Notes: a model not told the origin generated them from the letters alone. A stretch of 64,000 nt of DNA from Psychroflexus planctonicus (GCF_014640195.1 NZ_BMGM01000001.1:124001-188000); one strand, 5' to 3'; positions 1-10,940 are shown, counted from the stretch's first letter. A program made the numbers and translations.

Positions 1-3000
1 TGAACGGATCCATCACCCAAAACTCAACAAATTCAACATTAGAACGCTCAAAATCTGTAGTTTCAAGACCACGCATAATACCACCAAAGTTCTGATCTGG
101 ATTAGGTAGGTTTCCGTTACTGGCAGCGGCTGGATTGAAATTATACATTCCGCGTTCTGTAGGTTTAAAAACCAAATCGAAAGTTGGAATGGTTTGAAAC
201 TGACCTGGTACAATATCTCGATTTGGAAATATTTCATTAATTAAAATACGTCTGGAATACCAAAAAGATAGATCATCGTCCGTCATGTTGGCTGGACGTT
301 GCGTGCTGTAAAAAATGGGATCTATGGTGTACCAATTCAATTTTGCTCGGTAATGATTGATACTAATATCATCATTAGCATTAAAATTTCCACCTGCGTC
401 GTTAGGTCCACGATATCCAACTGGAACACTAGAAAGTGACCATGGCTGTGGATTTAAAAGTGAAATTGAAGTTTGTGAAGCTTCAAAATCATCTATATAG
501 GAAGCATCTCTTCCACCAAAATTATCAGCGTCTGGAGTACCTGGTTGAATGTATGCAAACTCACCACGAATAGAAAAATTAGACTCTACTTCTGTATTGA
601 TATTTGGTAATTTATTTACAATTCGTGTAAAAAATGGAACGGTGGTATTGTAGTTGAAATTGATTCCATACATGGTATTGCTTATCGGCTCGCTACCATA
701 ATTTGATTTTTGGGTAAGCGGTCGCTCGTTCATGTTTAAAAAAGTACCGCCTAGAATAAAATTTTCTGAAAATTCATGCTGCACATCAATTCCTGTGAAG
801 CGTTTGGTTTGTCTACCAAAAACAGCATTGTTTTCAGTTGAAACCTGTATAGGTGTATCGGAAGCTTTTAGTGCTTCATCTAATATTTGAACAAGACCCA
901 ATTCGTAATTCACCACATAATCTACTCCCTCTTGAAGCGTTCTTCCTCCAGCGGTAACTTCAACAGAACCACGCGGAACATTAAATGCACCTATGGGAAT
1001 TCCTTCCTGCCCTGAAGCTCTATATTGACCGCGCAACTGAAACTTATTTCGCTCTGCTTCTTGTTGCATAGCTTGAGTCTTGGTTGTTTCATATAAAGCT
1101 TGAAAAACATATTGCAACTGGTTTTCATTCCAAGTAGATTGATCTTGATAAGTAGCTCCTGGAGTGTTATTTAACTCTTCAAATAAAAACTCTCCAAAGG
1201 GTTCTACTTTTGTAAATTTTATAAACCCGTTTTGCCGATCGATAGTTATACCTGGCACAAAGTCGAAAAAACCGTCACTTCCAGGTAAATCCCCATTGGA
1301 ATTTAATCTATCAAAATTAAGCAATTGTAATAAATTTTGATCGGCTACATCTTCAGGCAAAGCTGTATTTGAACCAGGTGCTTGTTGCAGAAAATTAACA
1401 GGTTGTGGATCGGTGTATAAAATATTAAAGCGAAATCCTTCTTGTTCTATATCATAACCACCGATGCTATAAATGTTTTTCATCATCAAGTCCCAAATTG
1501 GTTCATTTACATTGGTAATAGGACTTTTCAACATCTTTACTACCAAGTTTTGGTTGATGGTAACGGGTTGGTTTTCTTGGCCAGGTTCTGGGTTTTGATT
1601 TTGAGAAGGTTGCGAAGAATCTACACCATCGTTAGCAAATTCTCCAACTTTATAAACTCTTCCATTGGAAGTATACTCGTAAGCAATAGCTAAAATTTCA
1701 TCGTTAGAAATACGTTGATTTAAAGAAACGTATCCCAATTGTGGGTGCAGCGTATATTCATTGGGAGATAATTGTCTAGCATTTTCTAACACTCCGTAAT
1801 CTCTACCTTCGGTAACAAATTGAGAAGCGGGACCAAAACCTTGTGCTACAGTAGAAATATCCCGTATTGCTGGTGTAAGAATAGAAGAGCCACCACCATT
1901 TATTCCTAAAGGATTAAAATCATTATTTCGGTTATCTGGAAGCGCATTCAACTGATTAATAAAATTAGGAATAGGTGGCGCAATTGGATTTCCATTGTTG
2001 TCTAAGAACAAACCTACTTTATCTGGATCAGATTCGCCTAAATCCTGAATGGCAACAATGTTTCTTGCGTTTTGTAAACTTTGCGGGTTATTATTTCTGT
2101 TGGTTACCCAAATTTGAACTCTGGTAATTTGAAATTTACTGTTTATAAAAGGGTAATTTAGTAAAGCCGTATCGTACTCATCACGAAAAGCTTGAGACAA
2201 GAAAAAGTGTTTATTCTCATCGTACTCCAATCCAAATTTATCAAATTCATCAACTGTTCCACCACCTTCAACATTTACGCTTTGTCGTTCAGAGTTCATT
2301 TCTGAAAATACTCCAGTTATGGTAGTTTTACCAAACTTCAATTGAGCTTTTACACCAAATAAACTTTCAGCACCTTGTATAAGCGAGCTGTTGAGCGGCA
2401 TATTTACGTTACCTACTTCAATTTTTTGAACTATATCATCTTCTTCAGGTGTGTAATCTATTTTGATTTGGTTTTGAAAATCGAAAGTAGATTGTGTATT
2501 GTATTGTGCAGCAATGTTTACACGTGTTCCAACAGTTCCTTCCAAACTCAAGTTGATTCGTTGATCGAAATCTAGAGTAGTATTGCTTTGGTTTCTTGGA
2601 GAAAGTGAAGGGTTATCTTGTTTGGAGTACAAAACACCTAAATCCATAGAAACTTGACCTTGTGGAATTACTTCTATTTTACTGCCTCCAAAAATACTTT
2701 CAAAAAAACTGTTATTTACGTAAAAAGCAGGAATTAAGTTTTTAGACTCTTCATTTTCTGGATCTTTAGCAGCATCGCTTTTTTGTTTGAAGTATTCTTT
2801 CATTTGCTCCCTAAGCACCAAATCCTGATATTCTTCAGGAGTAAGCACCATGGGGTAGCTTATGTTAACATCTCCAATTTTTTGTGAAAAAATGTAGCGG
2901 TCTATAATTGGGTCGTAAGTATACAGATTTTGTATACTTTCTGGATCCTTGATTTTCACCTTCCCAAAAGTATAGCCTTCTTGAATACTATCCTGTTCGG

Positions 3001-3100
3001 TTTCTTCTTCTTGGGCAAAAGTAAAAGCAGTTATAAAAAGTATAACTGCTAAAAAAATAAATTTCTTATGCTGGCGTAAAAAGTTACGTTTGTTACTCAA
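1..3100 (-). CDS. sprA: Cell-surface/gliding motility protein SprA, N-terminal ~1033 residues (runs off the window)
   Basis: SprA is the very large outer-membrane translocon of the Bacteroidota type IX secretion system and is needed for gliding in flavobacteria. The reading frame is open without interruption from 3100 to the window edge, giving about 1033 of the roughly 2400 residues usual for the family. It begins with a signal peptide (hydrophobic run ending ITAFTFAQ) and at the edge still reads NVEFVEFWVMDPF, a stretch typical of SprA. An in-frame stop lies just upstream and no ATG occurs between it and TTG at 3100, so a TTG start is chosen. It lies 4 bp after ruvA, as in other flavobacteria. 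The C-terminal part is outside the window. Confidence 0.93.
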   Translation of the reverse strand, partial: MSNKRNFLRQHKKFIFLAVILFITAFTFAQEEETEQDSIQEGYTFGKVKIKDPESIQNLYTYDPIIDRYIFSQKIGDVNISYPMVLTPEEYQDLVLREQMKEYFKQKSDAAKDPENEESKNLIPAFYVNNSFFESIFGGSKIEVIPQGQVSMDLGVLYSKQDNPSLSPRNQSNTTLDFDQRINLSLEGTVGTRVNIAAQYNTQSTFDFQNQIKIDYTPEEDDIVQKIEVGNVNMPLNSSLIQGAESLFGVKAQLKFGKTTITGVFSEMNSERQSVNVEGGGTVDEFDKFGLEYDENKHFFLSQAFRDEYDTALLNYPFINSKFQITRVQIWVTNRNNNPQSLQNARNIVAIQDLGESDPDKVGLFLDNNGNPIAPPIPNFINQLNALPDNRNNDFNPLGINGGGSSILTPAIRDISTVAQGFGPASQFVTEGRDYGVLENARQLSPNEYTLHPQLGYVSLNQRISNDEILAIAYEYTSNGRVYKVGEFANDGVDSSQPSQNQNPEPGQENQPVTINQNLVVKMLKSPITNVNEPIWDLMMKNIYSIGGYDIEQEGFRFNILYTDPQPVNFLQQAPGSNTALPEDVADQNLLQLLNFDRLNSNGDLPGSDGFFDFVPGITIDRQNGFIKFTKVEPFGEFLFEELNNTPGATYQDQSTWNENQLQYVFQALYETTKTQAMQQEAERNKFQLRGQYRASGQEGIPIGAFNVPRGSVEVTAGGRTLQEGVDYVVNYELGLVQILDEALKASDTPIQVSTENNAVFGRQTKRFTGIDVQHEFSENFILGGTFLNMNERPLTQKSNYGSEPISNTMYGINFNYNTTVPFFTRIVNKLPNINTEVESNFSIRGEFAYIQPGTPDADNFGGRDASYIDDFEASQTSISLLNPQPWSLSSVPVGYRGPNDAGGNFNANDDISINHYRAKLNWYTIDPIFYSTQRPANMTDDDLSFWYSRRILINEIFPNRDIVPGQFQTIPTFDLVFKPTERGMYNFNPAAASNGNLPNPDQNFGGIMRGLETTDFERSNVEFVEFWVMDPF

Positions 3101-3104
3101 TGTG

Positions 3105-3686
3105 TTACAAGTTTTTTAATGCTTGTTTTAAAATAAATTCAACACTTGCTTCGGGCTCAATTTTAACAATTCTAGCAACAACTTTTTCAACTTGTTTTTT
3201 AGAATAGCCCAGTGTTTCTAAAGCTGATAACGCTTCTGTTCGGTTTGTATTGTTTGAAAATGTTAAATTTTCTAAAGAAGTATTTACTTCTGAAACTTTA
3301 TCCTTTAAATCTACAATTACACGTTGAGCAGTTTTGGCTCCAATTCCTTTTACGCTTTTAATGGTTTCTACATCTGAAGTAGAAATGGCTTCTACAATTT
3401 CAGATGGAGAAAGCGAAGAAAACATTAATCTAGCTGTATTTGTACCAATTCCTGAAACTGAAATTAATTTTCTAAAGACTTCTCGTTCTACTTTACCCGC
3501 AAAACCATATAATATTTGCGCATCTTCTCTAACGTGCAAGTAGGTAAAGAGTTTGATGTTTTCGTCTTTTGGCAATTGTTCAAATGTATGTAATGAAATA
3601 TTGACTTCATAGCCTACACCACCACAATCTATAACCACATGAGTTGGATTTTTTTCAATCAGTTTTCCTGATAGCTGAGTAATCAT
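3105..3686 (-). CDS. ruvA: Holliday junction DNA helicase subunit RuvA
   Basis: RuvA binds four-way DNA junctions and recruits the RuvB motor for branch migration during recombinational repair. The 193-residue length is normal. The N-terminal OB fold starts MITQLSGKLIEK and is followed by two helix-hairpin-helix motifs (VSGIGTNTARL near residue 78 and VKGIGAKTAQRV near 113) and a C-terminal domain beginning about residue 145 (EALSALETLGYSKKQVEK) that contacts RuvB. Its partner ruvB is about 6 kb upstream on the same strand, not adjacent. The gene sits between maeB and sprA, a common flavobacterial order. Confidence 0.97.
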   Translation of the reverse strand: MITQLSGKLIEKNPTHVVIDCGGVGYEVNISLHTFEQLPKDENIKLFTYLHVREDAQILYGFAGKVEREVFRKLISVSGIGTNTARLMFSSLSPSEIVEAISTSDVETIKSVKGIGAKTAQRVIVDLKDKVSEVNTSLENLTFSNNTNRTEALSALETLGYSKKQVEKVVARIVKIEPEASVEFILKQALKNL

Positions 3687-3803
3687 AAAAACAAGGAATT
3701 TGAGCGCTCAAATGTAGTAAAATAATCTAAAGCAATGCTTTTGAAAACTGATTTTTAAAGGATTCAATTTTTGAAATTCAATTTTCTAATTGAATTGTCC
3801 TAT

Positions 3804-3844
3804 ACCAGTCAATGAAGTAAGGAATATAAATTACACTGACTGGT
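3804..3844. repeat. Inverted repeat between maeB and ruvA
   Basis: Perfect 8-bp arms ACCAGTCA (3804-3811) and TGACTGGT (3837-3844) are separated by 25 bases just downstream of the maeB stop. There is no T-run after the minus-strand stem, so this is not a textbook terminator; it could be an RNA 3' end structure or chance. Confidence 0.3.
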
Positions 3845-3857
3845 TTATAATCATCTA

Positions 3858-6149
3858 TCAGTCTCTTTTCCGCTTTGCTTTTTGTTGTGCATCTAATACG
3901 GCAACAGCACTCATATTTACCATTTCATCTACGCTTGCACCCAATTGAAAAACATGTGCAGGCTCATTTAATCCCATTAAAATTGGACCGATGGAATCTG
4001 CATCATTTAGTTCTTTAAGTAGTTTATAAGTTCCGTTAGCTGCATCCAGATTTGGATAAATTAGCGTATTTACTTTTCGATTTCGCAACTTACTGAATGG
4101 GAATTTGTCCATTCGCATTTTTCGATTCAAGGCAAAGTCTACTTGCAATTCACCGTCAACTGCAATTTCTGGATAATGTTCGTGCAAATAGGCCACTGCT
4201 TCGGTAATTTTTTTAGCCATTGGATTTTTAGACGAACCAAAGTTGGAATAACTGACCATAGCAACAATGGGTTCGATGCCAAACATTTTTACAGTGAAGG
4301 CGGTCATTTGAGCAATGCGCGCTAATTCCTGCGCACTTGGATCGATATTGATTGATGTATCACTTATAAAAATTGGCCCTTTGGAAGTCATCATTAAATT
4401 GGTAGACGCTACTTTTGAAACGCTGGGTTCTTTTCCTATAATTTCTAAAATAGGTTTCAATACAGAAGGATAAGCTCTAGAATATCCAGAAAGCATGGTG
4501 TCTGCATCACCTTCAACCACCATCATAGCGGCGAAATAATTGCGCTCACGCATCAACTTCTCCGCTTCATATAAAGTAATTCCTTTTCTTCTTCGTTTTT
4601 CCCAAAGGGATTTTCCGTAACGTTTTAATTGTTCCTTTTGCTTATCCGATTTAGGATCGATAATCTTTACATCTTCAGCTTCAAATTCAATTTCATGCAT
4701 CAATTCCTGTATCACATCTCGTCTTCCTAGCAAAATAGGAATTCCGATGCCTTCGTCATAAACCGTTTGCGCTGCTTTTAGGACGTCTAAATGGTCTGCT
4801 TCTGCATATACAATTCGTTTTGGATTGTTTCTCGCACGGCTTAACAACAAACGGGTAATTTTATCTTCGCTTCCCATGCGCTCTAAGAGTTCACTTTCGT
4901 AAGCTTCCCAATCTTCTATTTGTTCTTGAGCAACTCCACTTTCCATGGCAGCTTTAGCAACCGCTGGTGGAATTTCAGCAATTAAACGCGGATCGAAAGG
5001 TTTGGGAATAATATATTCTCTTCCAAAAGCTAGTCGAGTTTCAGAATAAGCAATATTTACTTGTTCAGGAACGGGTTTTTTAGCCAGTTCTGCAATTGCC
5101 CTAACTGCCGCAATCTTCATTTCTTCATTGATTTTGGTTGCGCGAACATCTAACGCACCACGGAAAATAAATGGAAAACCCAACACATTGTTTACTTGGT
5201 TAGGGAAGTCTGTTCTACCCGTTGCCATAATTACATCCGATCGGGTTTCTACTGCCGTGGGATAATCAATCTCGGGATCGGGATTAGCCATGGCAAATAC
5301 AATAGGATTTTTAGCCATGGATTCCAACATTTTTGGGCTCACAATTCCCGCTACTGAAAGACCTAAAAATACATCGGCATCTTTCATGGCATCTTCTAAA
5401 GAAAGGTCTTCTTCTGCAAATGCGTAGGATAATTTTCGGTCGGAAAGATTGTTTCTTCCTTTGTGTAACAAGCCTGAGCTATCGTACATTAAAATGTTTT
5501 TTCTTTGTACGCCAAGCATTACATACAAGTCTGTACACGCCATAGCAGCTGAACCTGCGCCTGAAACCACTAATTTTACATCTTCAATTTTTTTATCAGC
5601 AATTTCTAAAGCATTGAGTAAGGCGGCTGCCGAAATGATTGCCGTGCCATGTTGGTCGTCGTGCATCACAGGAATATTCAACTCTGCTTTTAAACGATCT
5701 TCAATTTCAAAAGCTTCAGGAGCTTTGATATCTTCTAGGTTAATTCCACCAAAAGTAGGTGCAATGGCTTTAACGGTTTCAATAAATTTCTCAGGGTCTT
5801 TGGCATCTACTTCAATATCAAACACATCGATGTCCGCAAAAATTTTGAACAACAGTGCCTTTCCTTCCATCACGGGTTTGGATGCTTCTGGACCGATATC
5901 ACCTAAACCTAAAACCGCTGTTCCGTTGGAAATTACGGCAATCAAATTTCCTTTGTTGGTATATTTATAAACGTCTTCTACATTTTTGGCAATTTCATTA
6001 CAAGGAGCAGCTACACCAGGCGAATAGGCCAAACCTAAATCGCGTTGGGAATTATGTTTTTTGGTTGGAACTACTTCCGTTTTTCCTGGCCTCGGTTTAG
6101 AATGATAAACTAATGCGTGACGTCTGAGTCTATTTTTATTGATGTCCAT
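3858..6149 (-). CDS. maeB: NADP-dependent malic enzyme with C-terminal phosphotransacetylase-like domain
   Basis: MaeB oxidatively decarboxylates malate to pyruvate and supplies NADPH. At 763 residues it has the long MaeB architecture: the malic enzyme domains occupy about residues 1-425 (malate-site segment SPGVAAPC, metal-binding VMHDDQHGTAI, nucleotide-binding VSGAGSAAMA) and a phosphate acetyl/butyryltransferase-like domain runs from about 430 to the end, generally regarded as regulatory through acetyl-CoA. It starts MDINKNRLRRHALVYH. It lies between queG and ruvA on the same strand with about 80 bp to queG. No truncation or frameshift is visible. Confidence 0.96.
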   Translation of the reverse strand: MDINKNRLRRHALVYHSKPRPGKTEVVPTKKHNSQRDLGLAYSPGVAAPCNEIAKNVEDVYKYTNKGNLIAVISNGTAVLGLGDIGPEASKPVMEGKALLFKIFADIDVFDIEVDAKDPEKFIETVKAIAPTFGGINLEDIKAPEAFEIEDRLKAELNIPVMHDDQHGTAIISAAALLNALEIADKKIEDVKLVVSGAGSAAMACTDLYVMLGVQRKNILMYDSSGLLHKGRNNLSDRKLSYAFAEEDLSLEDAMKDADVFLGLSVAGIVSPKMLESMAKNPIVFAMANPDPEIDYPTAVETRSDVIMATGRTDFPNQVNNVLGFPFIFRGALDVRATKINEEMKIAAVRAIAELAKKPVPEQVNIAYSETRLAFGREYIIPKPFDPRLIAEIPPAVAKAAMESGVAQEQIEDWEAYESELLERMGSEDKITRLLLSRARNNPKRIVYAEADHLDVLKAAQTVYDEGIGIPILLGRRDVIQELMHEIEFEAEDVKIIDPKSDKQKEQLKRYGKSLWEKRRRKGITLYEAEKLMRERNYFAAMMVVEGDADTMLSGYSRAYPSVLKPILEIIGKEPSVSKVASTNLMMTSKGPIFISDTSINIDPSAQELARIAQMTAFTVKMFGIEPIVAMVSYSNFGSSKNPMAKKITEAVAYLHEHYPEIAVDGELQVDFALNRKMRMDKFPFSKLRNRKVNTLIYPNLDAANGTYKLLKELNDADSIGPILMGLNEPAHVFQLGASVDEMVNMSAVAVLDAQQKAKRKRD

Positions 6150-6229
6150 TTGTGAATGTGTTTAGTACAAAGTTAAATTTATTTGCTGCTGTACCTATTT
6201 TTTAAAATAAAATTAAAATTTGAATATTC

Positions 6230-7159
6230 TTACTCATCAGATACAAACTTGATGTTTCGTTTGAAACCTTCATATTTTGTTCGTTTTACAGCAGATTTTC
6301 GGAAGATATCCTGAAAAACGTCTTTGGTGATTTCTTCCCATTCTTTTTTAGAATAATTCAACAAACGTTCATCTGGATTAAATAAGGGTTCTTGGTGTGC
6401 TTTACTGAATTTATTCCATGGACAAACATCTTGGCAAATATCACACCCAAAAGCCCAATCGTTAAATTTTCCAGCCATTTCGGAAGGTAAATCGTCTTTC
6501 AATTCGATCGTAAAATACGAAATGCATTTGCTGCCATCTACCACATAAGGTTCTACAATGGCTTGGGTCGGGCATGCATCAATACAAGCGGTGCAACTAC
6601 CGCAATGGTCGGTTACAGGCGTGTCGTATGCCAAATCTAAATCGATGATTAATTCGGCTATAAAATAAAACGAACCGACTTGTTTTGTTAGCAAATTGGA
6701 ATGTTTTCCTACCCAACCCAAACCGCTTCTTTTTGCCCAAGCTTTGTCCAATACCGGAGCAGAATCTACAAAAGCTCTGCCATGTACTTCGCCTATTTCT
6801 TGCTGAATGAACTGCATTAAGTCTTTCAATTTGTCTTTGATAACAAAATGATAATCGCGCCCATAAGCATATTTACTAATTTGGTAGGTATCTTCCCGCT
6901 GAAGCTTTTGCGGATAATAATTGTATAGTAAGGAAACAACCGACTTGCTTCCTTCTACTAACTTGGTTGGATCTAAACGTTTATCGAAATGATTTTCCAT
7001 GTATTTCATTTCGCCGTGCATGTTCTGTTGAAGCCATTTTTCTAAACGTGGGGCTTCGTCTTCCAAAAATTCAGCTTTGCTCATGCCACAACTCAAAAAA
7101 CCTAATTCTTTGGCTTTTTGTTTGATGAGTTGGCTATGTTTTTCGGCAATGGAATTCAT
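6230..7159 (-). CDS. queG: Epoxyqueuosine reductase QueG
   Basis: QueG carries out the last step of queuosine synthesis on tRNA, reducing epoxyqueuosine with cobalamin and two [4Fe-4S] clusters. The 309-residue length fits. Two ferredoxin-type motifs are visible: [16 protein letters not shown] near residue 187 and [11 protein letters not shown] near 239. The start ATG overlaps the TGA stop of the upstream P450 gene (ATGA), which points to translational coupling. Such a tRNA-modification gene coupled to a P450 has no obvious functional logic. Confidence 0.96.
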   Translation of the reverse strand: MNSIAEKHSQLIKQKAKELGFLSCGMSKAEFLEDEAPRLEKWLQQNMHGEMKYMENHFDKRLDPTKLVEGSKSVVSLLYNYYPQKLQREDTYQISKYAYGRDYHFVIKDKLKDLMQFIQQEIGEVHGRAFVDSAPVLDKAWAKRSGLGWVGKHSNLLTKQVGSFYFIAELIIDLDLAYDTPVTDHCGSCTACIDACPTQAIVEPYVVDGSKCISYFTIELKDDLPSEMAGKFNDWAFGCDICQDVCPWNKFSKAHQEPLFNPDERLLNYSKKEWEEITKDVFQDIFRKSAVKRTKYEGFKRNIKFVSDE

Positions 7160-8520
7160 GTTCGCGCTTTAAAACTCAAATGAGCATTTTTAGGTTTTAA
7201 ACTGATTAAAGGTAAAATTTCAATCGGTTTATCGGTGTATTCCGCTTCAAAATGGCTGAATAATTCGTGTAGAACTAAAGTGATTTCATACATGGCGAAA
7301 TTGTTCCCTATGCATTTTCTAGGTCCAGCACCAAATGGGAAATAGTATGCCGAATGGTTTTTACCATTAAGAAATCGTTCAGGATTAAAGCTTAATGGAT
7401 CTTCCCAAAAATCTTCTTTTCGATGCATTTCATATAAAGAAAATAACAAGCTTGTATTTTTAGGAATTTCAAAATCTTTAAAATGAAGGGGTTTGGTGTT
7501 TACCCGATCGATGAAATAAACCGGTGGATACAAACGCATGGATTCTTCAATAACCGCGGTTATGTAACGTGAATTCTTCAACTTATCCAGCAGCGATTCG
7601 TTTATATTTTTGTCTACTTCAGCACTGATTTTTTGTTGTACTTCAGGATTTCTAGCAATCAACTGAACACAAAAACTCAATGCGTTGGAAGTAGTTTCGT
7701 GGCCTGCAATAAACAAGATTAATATTTCATCTAGGAGTTTTTCATGGGTCATTGTGCTTCCATCTTCGTAGGTGGTGTGCAACAACATATCAAGCAAATC
7801 TTCACTTTGTTCATCCTGATTTCTACGTTGAGCTATAATTCCTTCAATGATTTGTAAAGCCTCTTTGGTAAGCAAAAGCGTTTTTTTGAGTTCGCCACTC
7901 CACATGAACCACCATTTTTTGTAAGGCTGGCGAAGTTCTTTTACCAACATTTTCTGAGCTTCTTCAGTAATGAATTGCAAACGTTGGATTTGCTCATCGC
8001 TAATGGCATCACTGAACAAACTTTTTGCCACGACTTTAAATGCTAAATCATTAAAAATAGGAAAGACGTCGATGGATTGCTTCGGTTGTATACGTTGAAC
8101 TTCTTTTTTGATGGCAGCTTGCATCAAATCTAACAATTGAAAAATATTCTTCTTGTAAAAGGTGGGTTGTAGTAATTTTCGTTGGGTTTTCCATTCTTCC
8201 CCTTCTACCGTAAGCAAACCTTTACCAACATATTTTACTAAATCTTTGGTTTGAATGGGTGATTTAATAAAGTCTTTTTGTTGCTTTTGAAGTGCTAAAA
8301 TGGCTAAATCTTGGTCTCTTGAAAACACCACATGATTGCCAAAGCCTAAATTAAGTTGAAATGTATCTCCGTGTTTTTTGAAATTTCGGTGATGAAAAGG
8401 CAAAGGATTTTTCAAAATTTGAAGCGAATTCTTCAAAAACAAATAAGCGGGTACTTGTGGTAGTTTTTTCAATCTTATGTTTTTAAACTTTTTAATACTC
8501 CTAACTATCGAGTTCATCAT
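7156..8520 (-). CDS. Cytochrome P450
   Basis: A haem-thiolate monooxygenase of unknown substrate. Class-defining motifs are complete: I-helix AGHETTSNA near residue 268, K-helix EESMRLYPP, the PERF-type segment (FNPERF) and the haem loop [14 protein letters not shown] with the Cys ligand near 402. At about 454 residues it is full-length and has no fused reductase, so it must use external electron donors. The start is taken as ATG at 8520 rather than the TTG three bases earlier. No redox partner gene is adjacent. The 3' end overlaps queG by 4 bp. Confidence 0.95.
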   Translation of the reverse strand: MMNSIVRSIKKFKNIRLKKLPQVPAYLFLKNSLQILKNPLPFHHRNFKKHGDTFQLNLGFGNHVVFSRDQDLAILALQKQQKDFIKSPIQTKDLVKYVGKGLLTVEGEEWKTQRKLLQPTFYKKNIFQLLDLMQAAIKKEVQRIQPKQSIDVFPIFNDLAFKVVAKSLFSDAISDEQIQRLQFITEEAQKMLVKELRQPYKKWWFMWSGELKKTLLLTKEALQIIEGIIAQRRNQDEQSEDLLDMLLHTTYEDGSTMTHEKLLDEILILFIAGHETTSNALSFCVQLIARNPEVQQKISAEVDKNINESLLDKLKNSRYITAVIEESMRLYPPVYFIDRVNTKPLHFKDFEIPKNTSLLFSLYEMHRKEDFWEDPLSFNPERFLNGKNHSAYYFPFGAGPRKCIGNNFAMYEITLVLHELFSHFEAEYTDKPIEILPLISLKPKNAHLSFKART

Positions 8521-8569
8521 CAATAAGGAAGGCGTCGAGTAAAACGTACTTCTTCAGGCTGTTTAATAT

Positions 8570-9652
8570 TTAGCGATGACTTTTCCGTTCATTTATTAAT
8601 TTTTTCAATTCTTCTCTGCTCGGTAAAACAGTCTGATATTTACTTGCAAAAACCTGTTCATTGTTTTCTGGTAAAGTATATTCCACTACCGATTCACTTT
8701 TGTCTTTACACAAGACAATTCCAATTGTTTTGTTTTCATCTTCAAGCCGTACTTCACGGTCGTAGTAATTTACATACATTTGCATTTGTCCAAGATCTTG
8801 ATGTTTGATCTCTCCAATTTTTAGGTCAATCAATACAAAGCATTTTAAAATTCGATTATAAAATACCAAATCAATTCTAAAGTGTTTATCATCAAACGAT
8901 ATTCTTTTTTGTCTAGCAACAAAAGTAAATCCGTTACCGAGTTCTAATAAAAAATGTTCGAGTTTATTTATTAATTCTTGTTCTAGGTCGTTCTCAGAAT
9001 ACTCTGAGTGTTCTGGAAGACCTATGAATTCAAGAACATAAGGGTCTTTAATTGCATCTTCAGGTGTTTCAATAACAAGGCCTTTTGTAGAAAGCTCTTT
9101 TACTTTTTCCTTATCTCTACTCAACACCAACCTTGCATACAATGCAGAATCGAATTGACGCTGTAATTCCCTAACGCTCCAATTGTTTTTAAAGGCTTCA
9201 ATCTCATAAAACTTTCGCTCATTTTCATCACCTATCCGCATTAGTTTTAAGTAATGCGACCAACTTAAACTAAAATTTCTTGACAATGTTTTAGAAATGT
9301 CATTTTCAGATAATACGGATGATTTTTGGGGATTGCTTTTGAAATCGTCAGACAGTGTCTGACCAATTGAATAAACCAGGTAGAACTGTCTCATCTGCTT
9401 CAAATTGGTTGTAGAATATCCTTTACCAAACTTTTTTGTTAAGACATCGGAAAGTTCTTTTAAGATTTGTTTTCCATAATCAGCTCTTTCTTTACCTTCT
9501 TGCTCTTCTTCTACTAACATTTTACCAATTTCAAAATAGGTAATTACCATTGTTTGATTTACGGCACGCACTACTTTGCTTCTTGCAGATTGTAATAAAT
9601 CAACAATTTGAGAGAAGAATTTAGTATTTGAAGTTTTTTGTTTGTTTGTCAT
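8570..9652 (-). CDS. DUF1016 family protein with C-terminal PDDEXK (YhcG-type) nuclease domain
   Basis: The 360-residue protein has the DUF1016 N-terminal domain (about residues 10-165) and a C-terminal PDDEXK-type domain (about 200-345), where FRIDLVFYN and VLIDLKIGE supply the expected acidic and D-x-K positions. Members often accompany type I restriction-modification genes or retrons, or stand alone; their role is poorly defined but a nuclease or defence function is generally inferred. Here it stands alone between the P450 gene and ruvB, with no hsd genes. Nothing in it looks broken. Confidence 0.88.
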   Translation of the reverse strand: MTNKQKTSNTKFFSQIVDLLQSARSKVVRAVNQTMVITYFEIGKMLVEEEQEGKERADYGKQILKELSDVLTKKFGKGYSTTNLKQMRQFYLVYSIGQTLSDDFKSNPQKSSVLSENDISKTLSRNFSLSWSHYLKLMRIGDENERKFYEIEAFKNNWSVRELQRQFDSALYARLVLSRDKEKVKELSTKGLVIETPEDAIKDPYVLEFIGLPEHSEYSENDLEQELINKLEHFLLELGNGFTFVARQKRISFDDKHFRIDLVFYNRILKCFVLIDLKIGEIKHQDLGQMQMYVNYYDREVRLEDENKTIGIVLCKDKSESVVEYTLPENNEQVFASKYQTVLPSREELKKLINERKSHR

Positions 9653-9825
9653 AATTAAAAAGGGTCTTCTGTAAAATCTGTAGCACTTTATTTAATCATT
9701 TCATTAATTAGAATAGATTTTAAAACCTGTTGTTTAGCATTCGCATTTCTATTTAGTATTTAAGGTTCTATCTTCGTCAATTAACTTATATACAAATTCA
9801 ATTACAATAGCTTAATATTCTCCTT

Positions 9826-10848
9826 CTAAAAGAGTCCACCTTGCTTAGCTTGCTTCACTTTTCCTAAATGTGTATAAGCTGCTTCCGTTGCTTCTCTACC
9901 ACGGGGTGTTCGCATAATGAATCCTTTTTGAATTAAAAAGGGTTCGTACACTTCTTCGATGGTTTCTGCATTTTCACTTACTGCCGTTGCTAAGGTTGTT
10001 AAGCCAACTGGACCACCTTTAAACTTATCAATTATGGTCAGTAGTATCTTGTTGTCCATATCATCTAAACCGTGTGCATCAACATTAAGTGCATTCAGTG
10101 CATATTTTGAAATATCTAAATCGATTTTTCCGTTTCCTTTTATTTGAGCAAAATCGCGAACTCGTCTTAAAAGCGCATTGGCAATTCTTGGTGTTCCACG
10201 GCTTCTTCCTGCAATTTCAATGGCTGCAGTTTCAATGATGGGAACGTTTAAGATGGCTGCACTTCGCTGTACGATATGTGTAAGTAATTCAGTAGAATAA
10301 TACTCTAATCGACTTGAAATTCCAAAGCGGGCGCGCATGGGTGACGTTAACAGTCCTGAACGGGTGGTAGCGCCAACTAATGTAAACGGATTCAGGTTAA
10401 TTTGAACGGTTCTAGCGTTGGGACCACTTTCAATCATGATGTCAATCTTGTAATCTTCCATAGCAGAGTACAAGTATTCTTCAACTACAGAACTCAAGCG
10501 GTGTATTTCATCTATAAATAACACGTCTCTCGGTTCGAGGTTGGTCAATAAACCCGCTAAGTCGCCAGGTTTGTCAATTACTGGACCCGAAGTTACTTTA
10601 ATGTTGGCATTTAACTCGTTGGCTAAAATGTGGGCTAAGGTAGTTTTTCCTAAGCCAGGTGGCCCATGCAACAAAGTATGGTCTAAGGCTTCATCTCTTA
10701 AATTGGCTGCCTTTACAAATATTTGAAGATTGTCTAAAGTTTTTTGTTGACCAGCAAAATCGTCAAAATTGAGCGGTCTGAGTGCTTTTTCAATTTCAAA
10801 TTCTTCATTTGTGAAGTGCTCTCCGGATGCATCCAAATTTTCATTCAT
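9826..10848 (-). CDS. ruvB: Holliday junction branch migration helicase RuvB
   Basis: RuvB is the hexameric AAA+ motor that drives branch migration with RuvA. Walker A is [11 protein letters not shown], Walker [10 protein letters not shown], followed by sensor segment VGATTRSG and a C-terminal winged helix with [10 protein letters not shown]. An upstream ATG would add 11 residues ([11 protein letters not shown]), but family members begin MNEN, so the ATG at 10848 is chosen, giving 340 residues. It follows the terminator of the oxidase operon and so is probably a separate transcription unit. Confidence 0.96.
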   Translation of the reverse strand: MNENLDASGEHFTNEEFEIEKALRPLNFDDFAGQQKTLDNLQIFVKAANLRDEALDHTLLHGPPGLGKTTLAHILANELNANIKVTSGPVIDKPGDLAGLLTNLEPRDVLFIDEIHRLSSVVEEYLYSAMEDYKIDIMIESGPNARTVQINLNPFTLVGATTRSGLLTSPMRARFGISSRLEYYSTELLTHIVQRSAAILNVPIIETAAIEIAGRSRGTPRIANALLRRVRDFAQIKGNGKIDLDISKYALNALNVDAHGLDDMDNKILLTIIDKFKGGPVGLTTLATAVSENAETIEEVYEPFLIQKGFIMRTPRGREATEAAYTHLGKVKQAKQGGLF

Positions 10849-10940
10849 AATACAAATATAAAGATTAGCAAGCAGAAACACTCTTATTGCTTAACTGTAA
10901 ACCAAAATAATTAAGACAAGAATTCAATAAAATAGAAATC

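Noticed and set aside
3804-3844. Inverted repeat after maeB as an intrinsic terminator
   Set aside because: 25-base loop and no T-run; kept only as a low-confidence repeat.
5449-5970. 173-residue plus-strand open frame
   Set aside because: Lies wholly opposite maeB, which has complete family motifs; composition (Ser/Ala/Ile-rich) is that of an antisense shadow.
10541-10726. Plus-strand frame opposite the ruvB Walker A region
   Set aside because: Mirror of conserved ruvB codons, no own start context.
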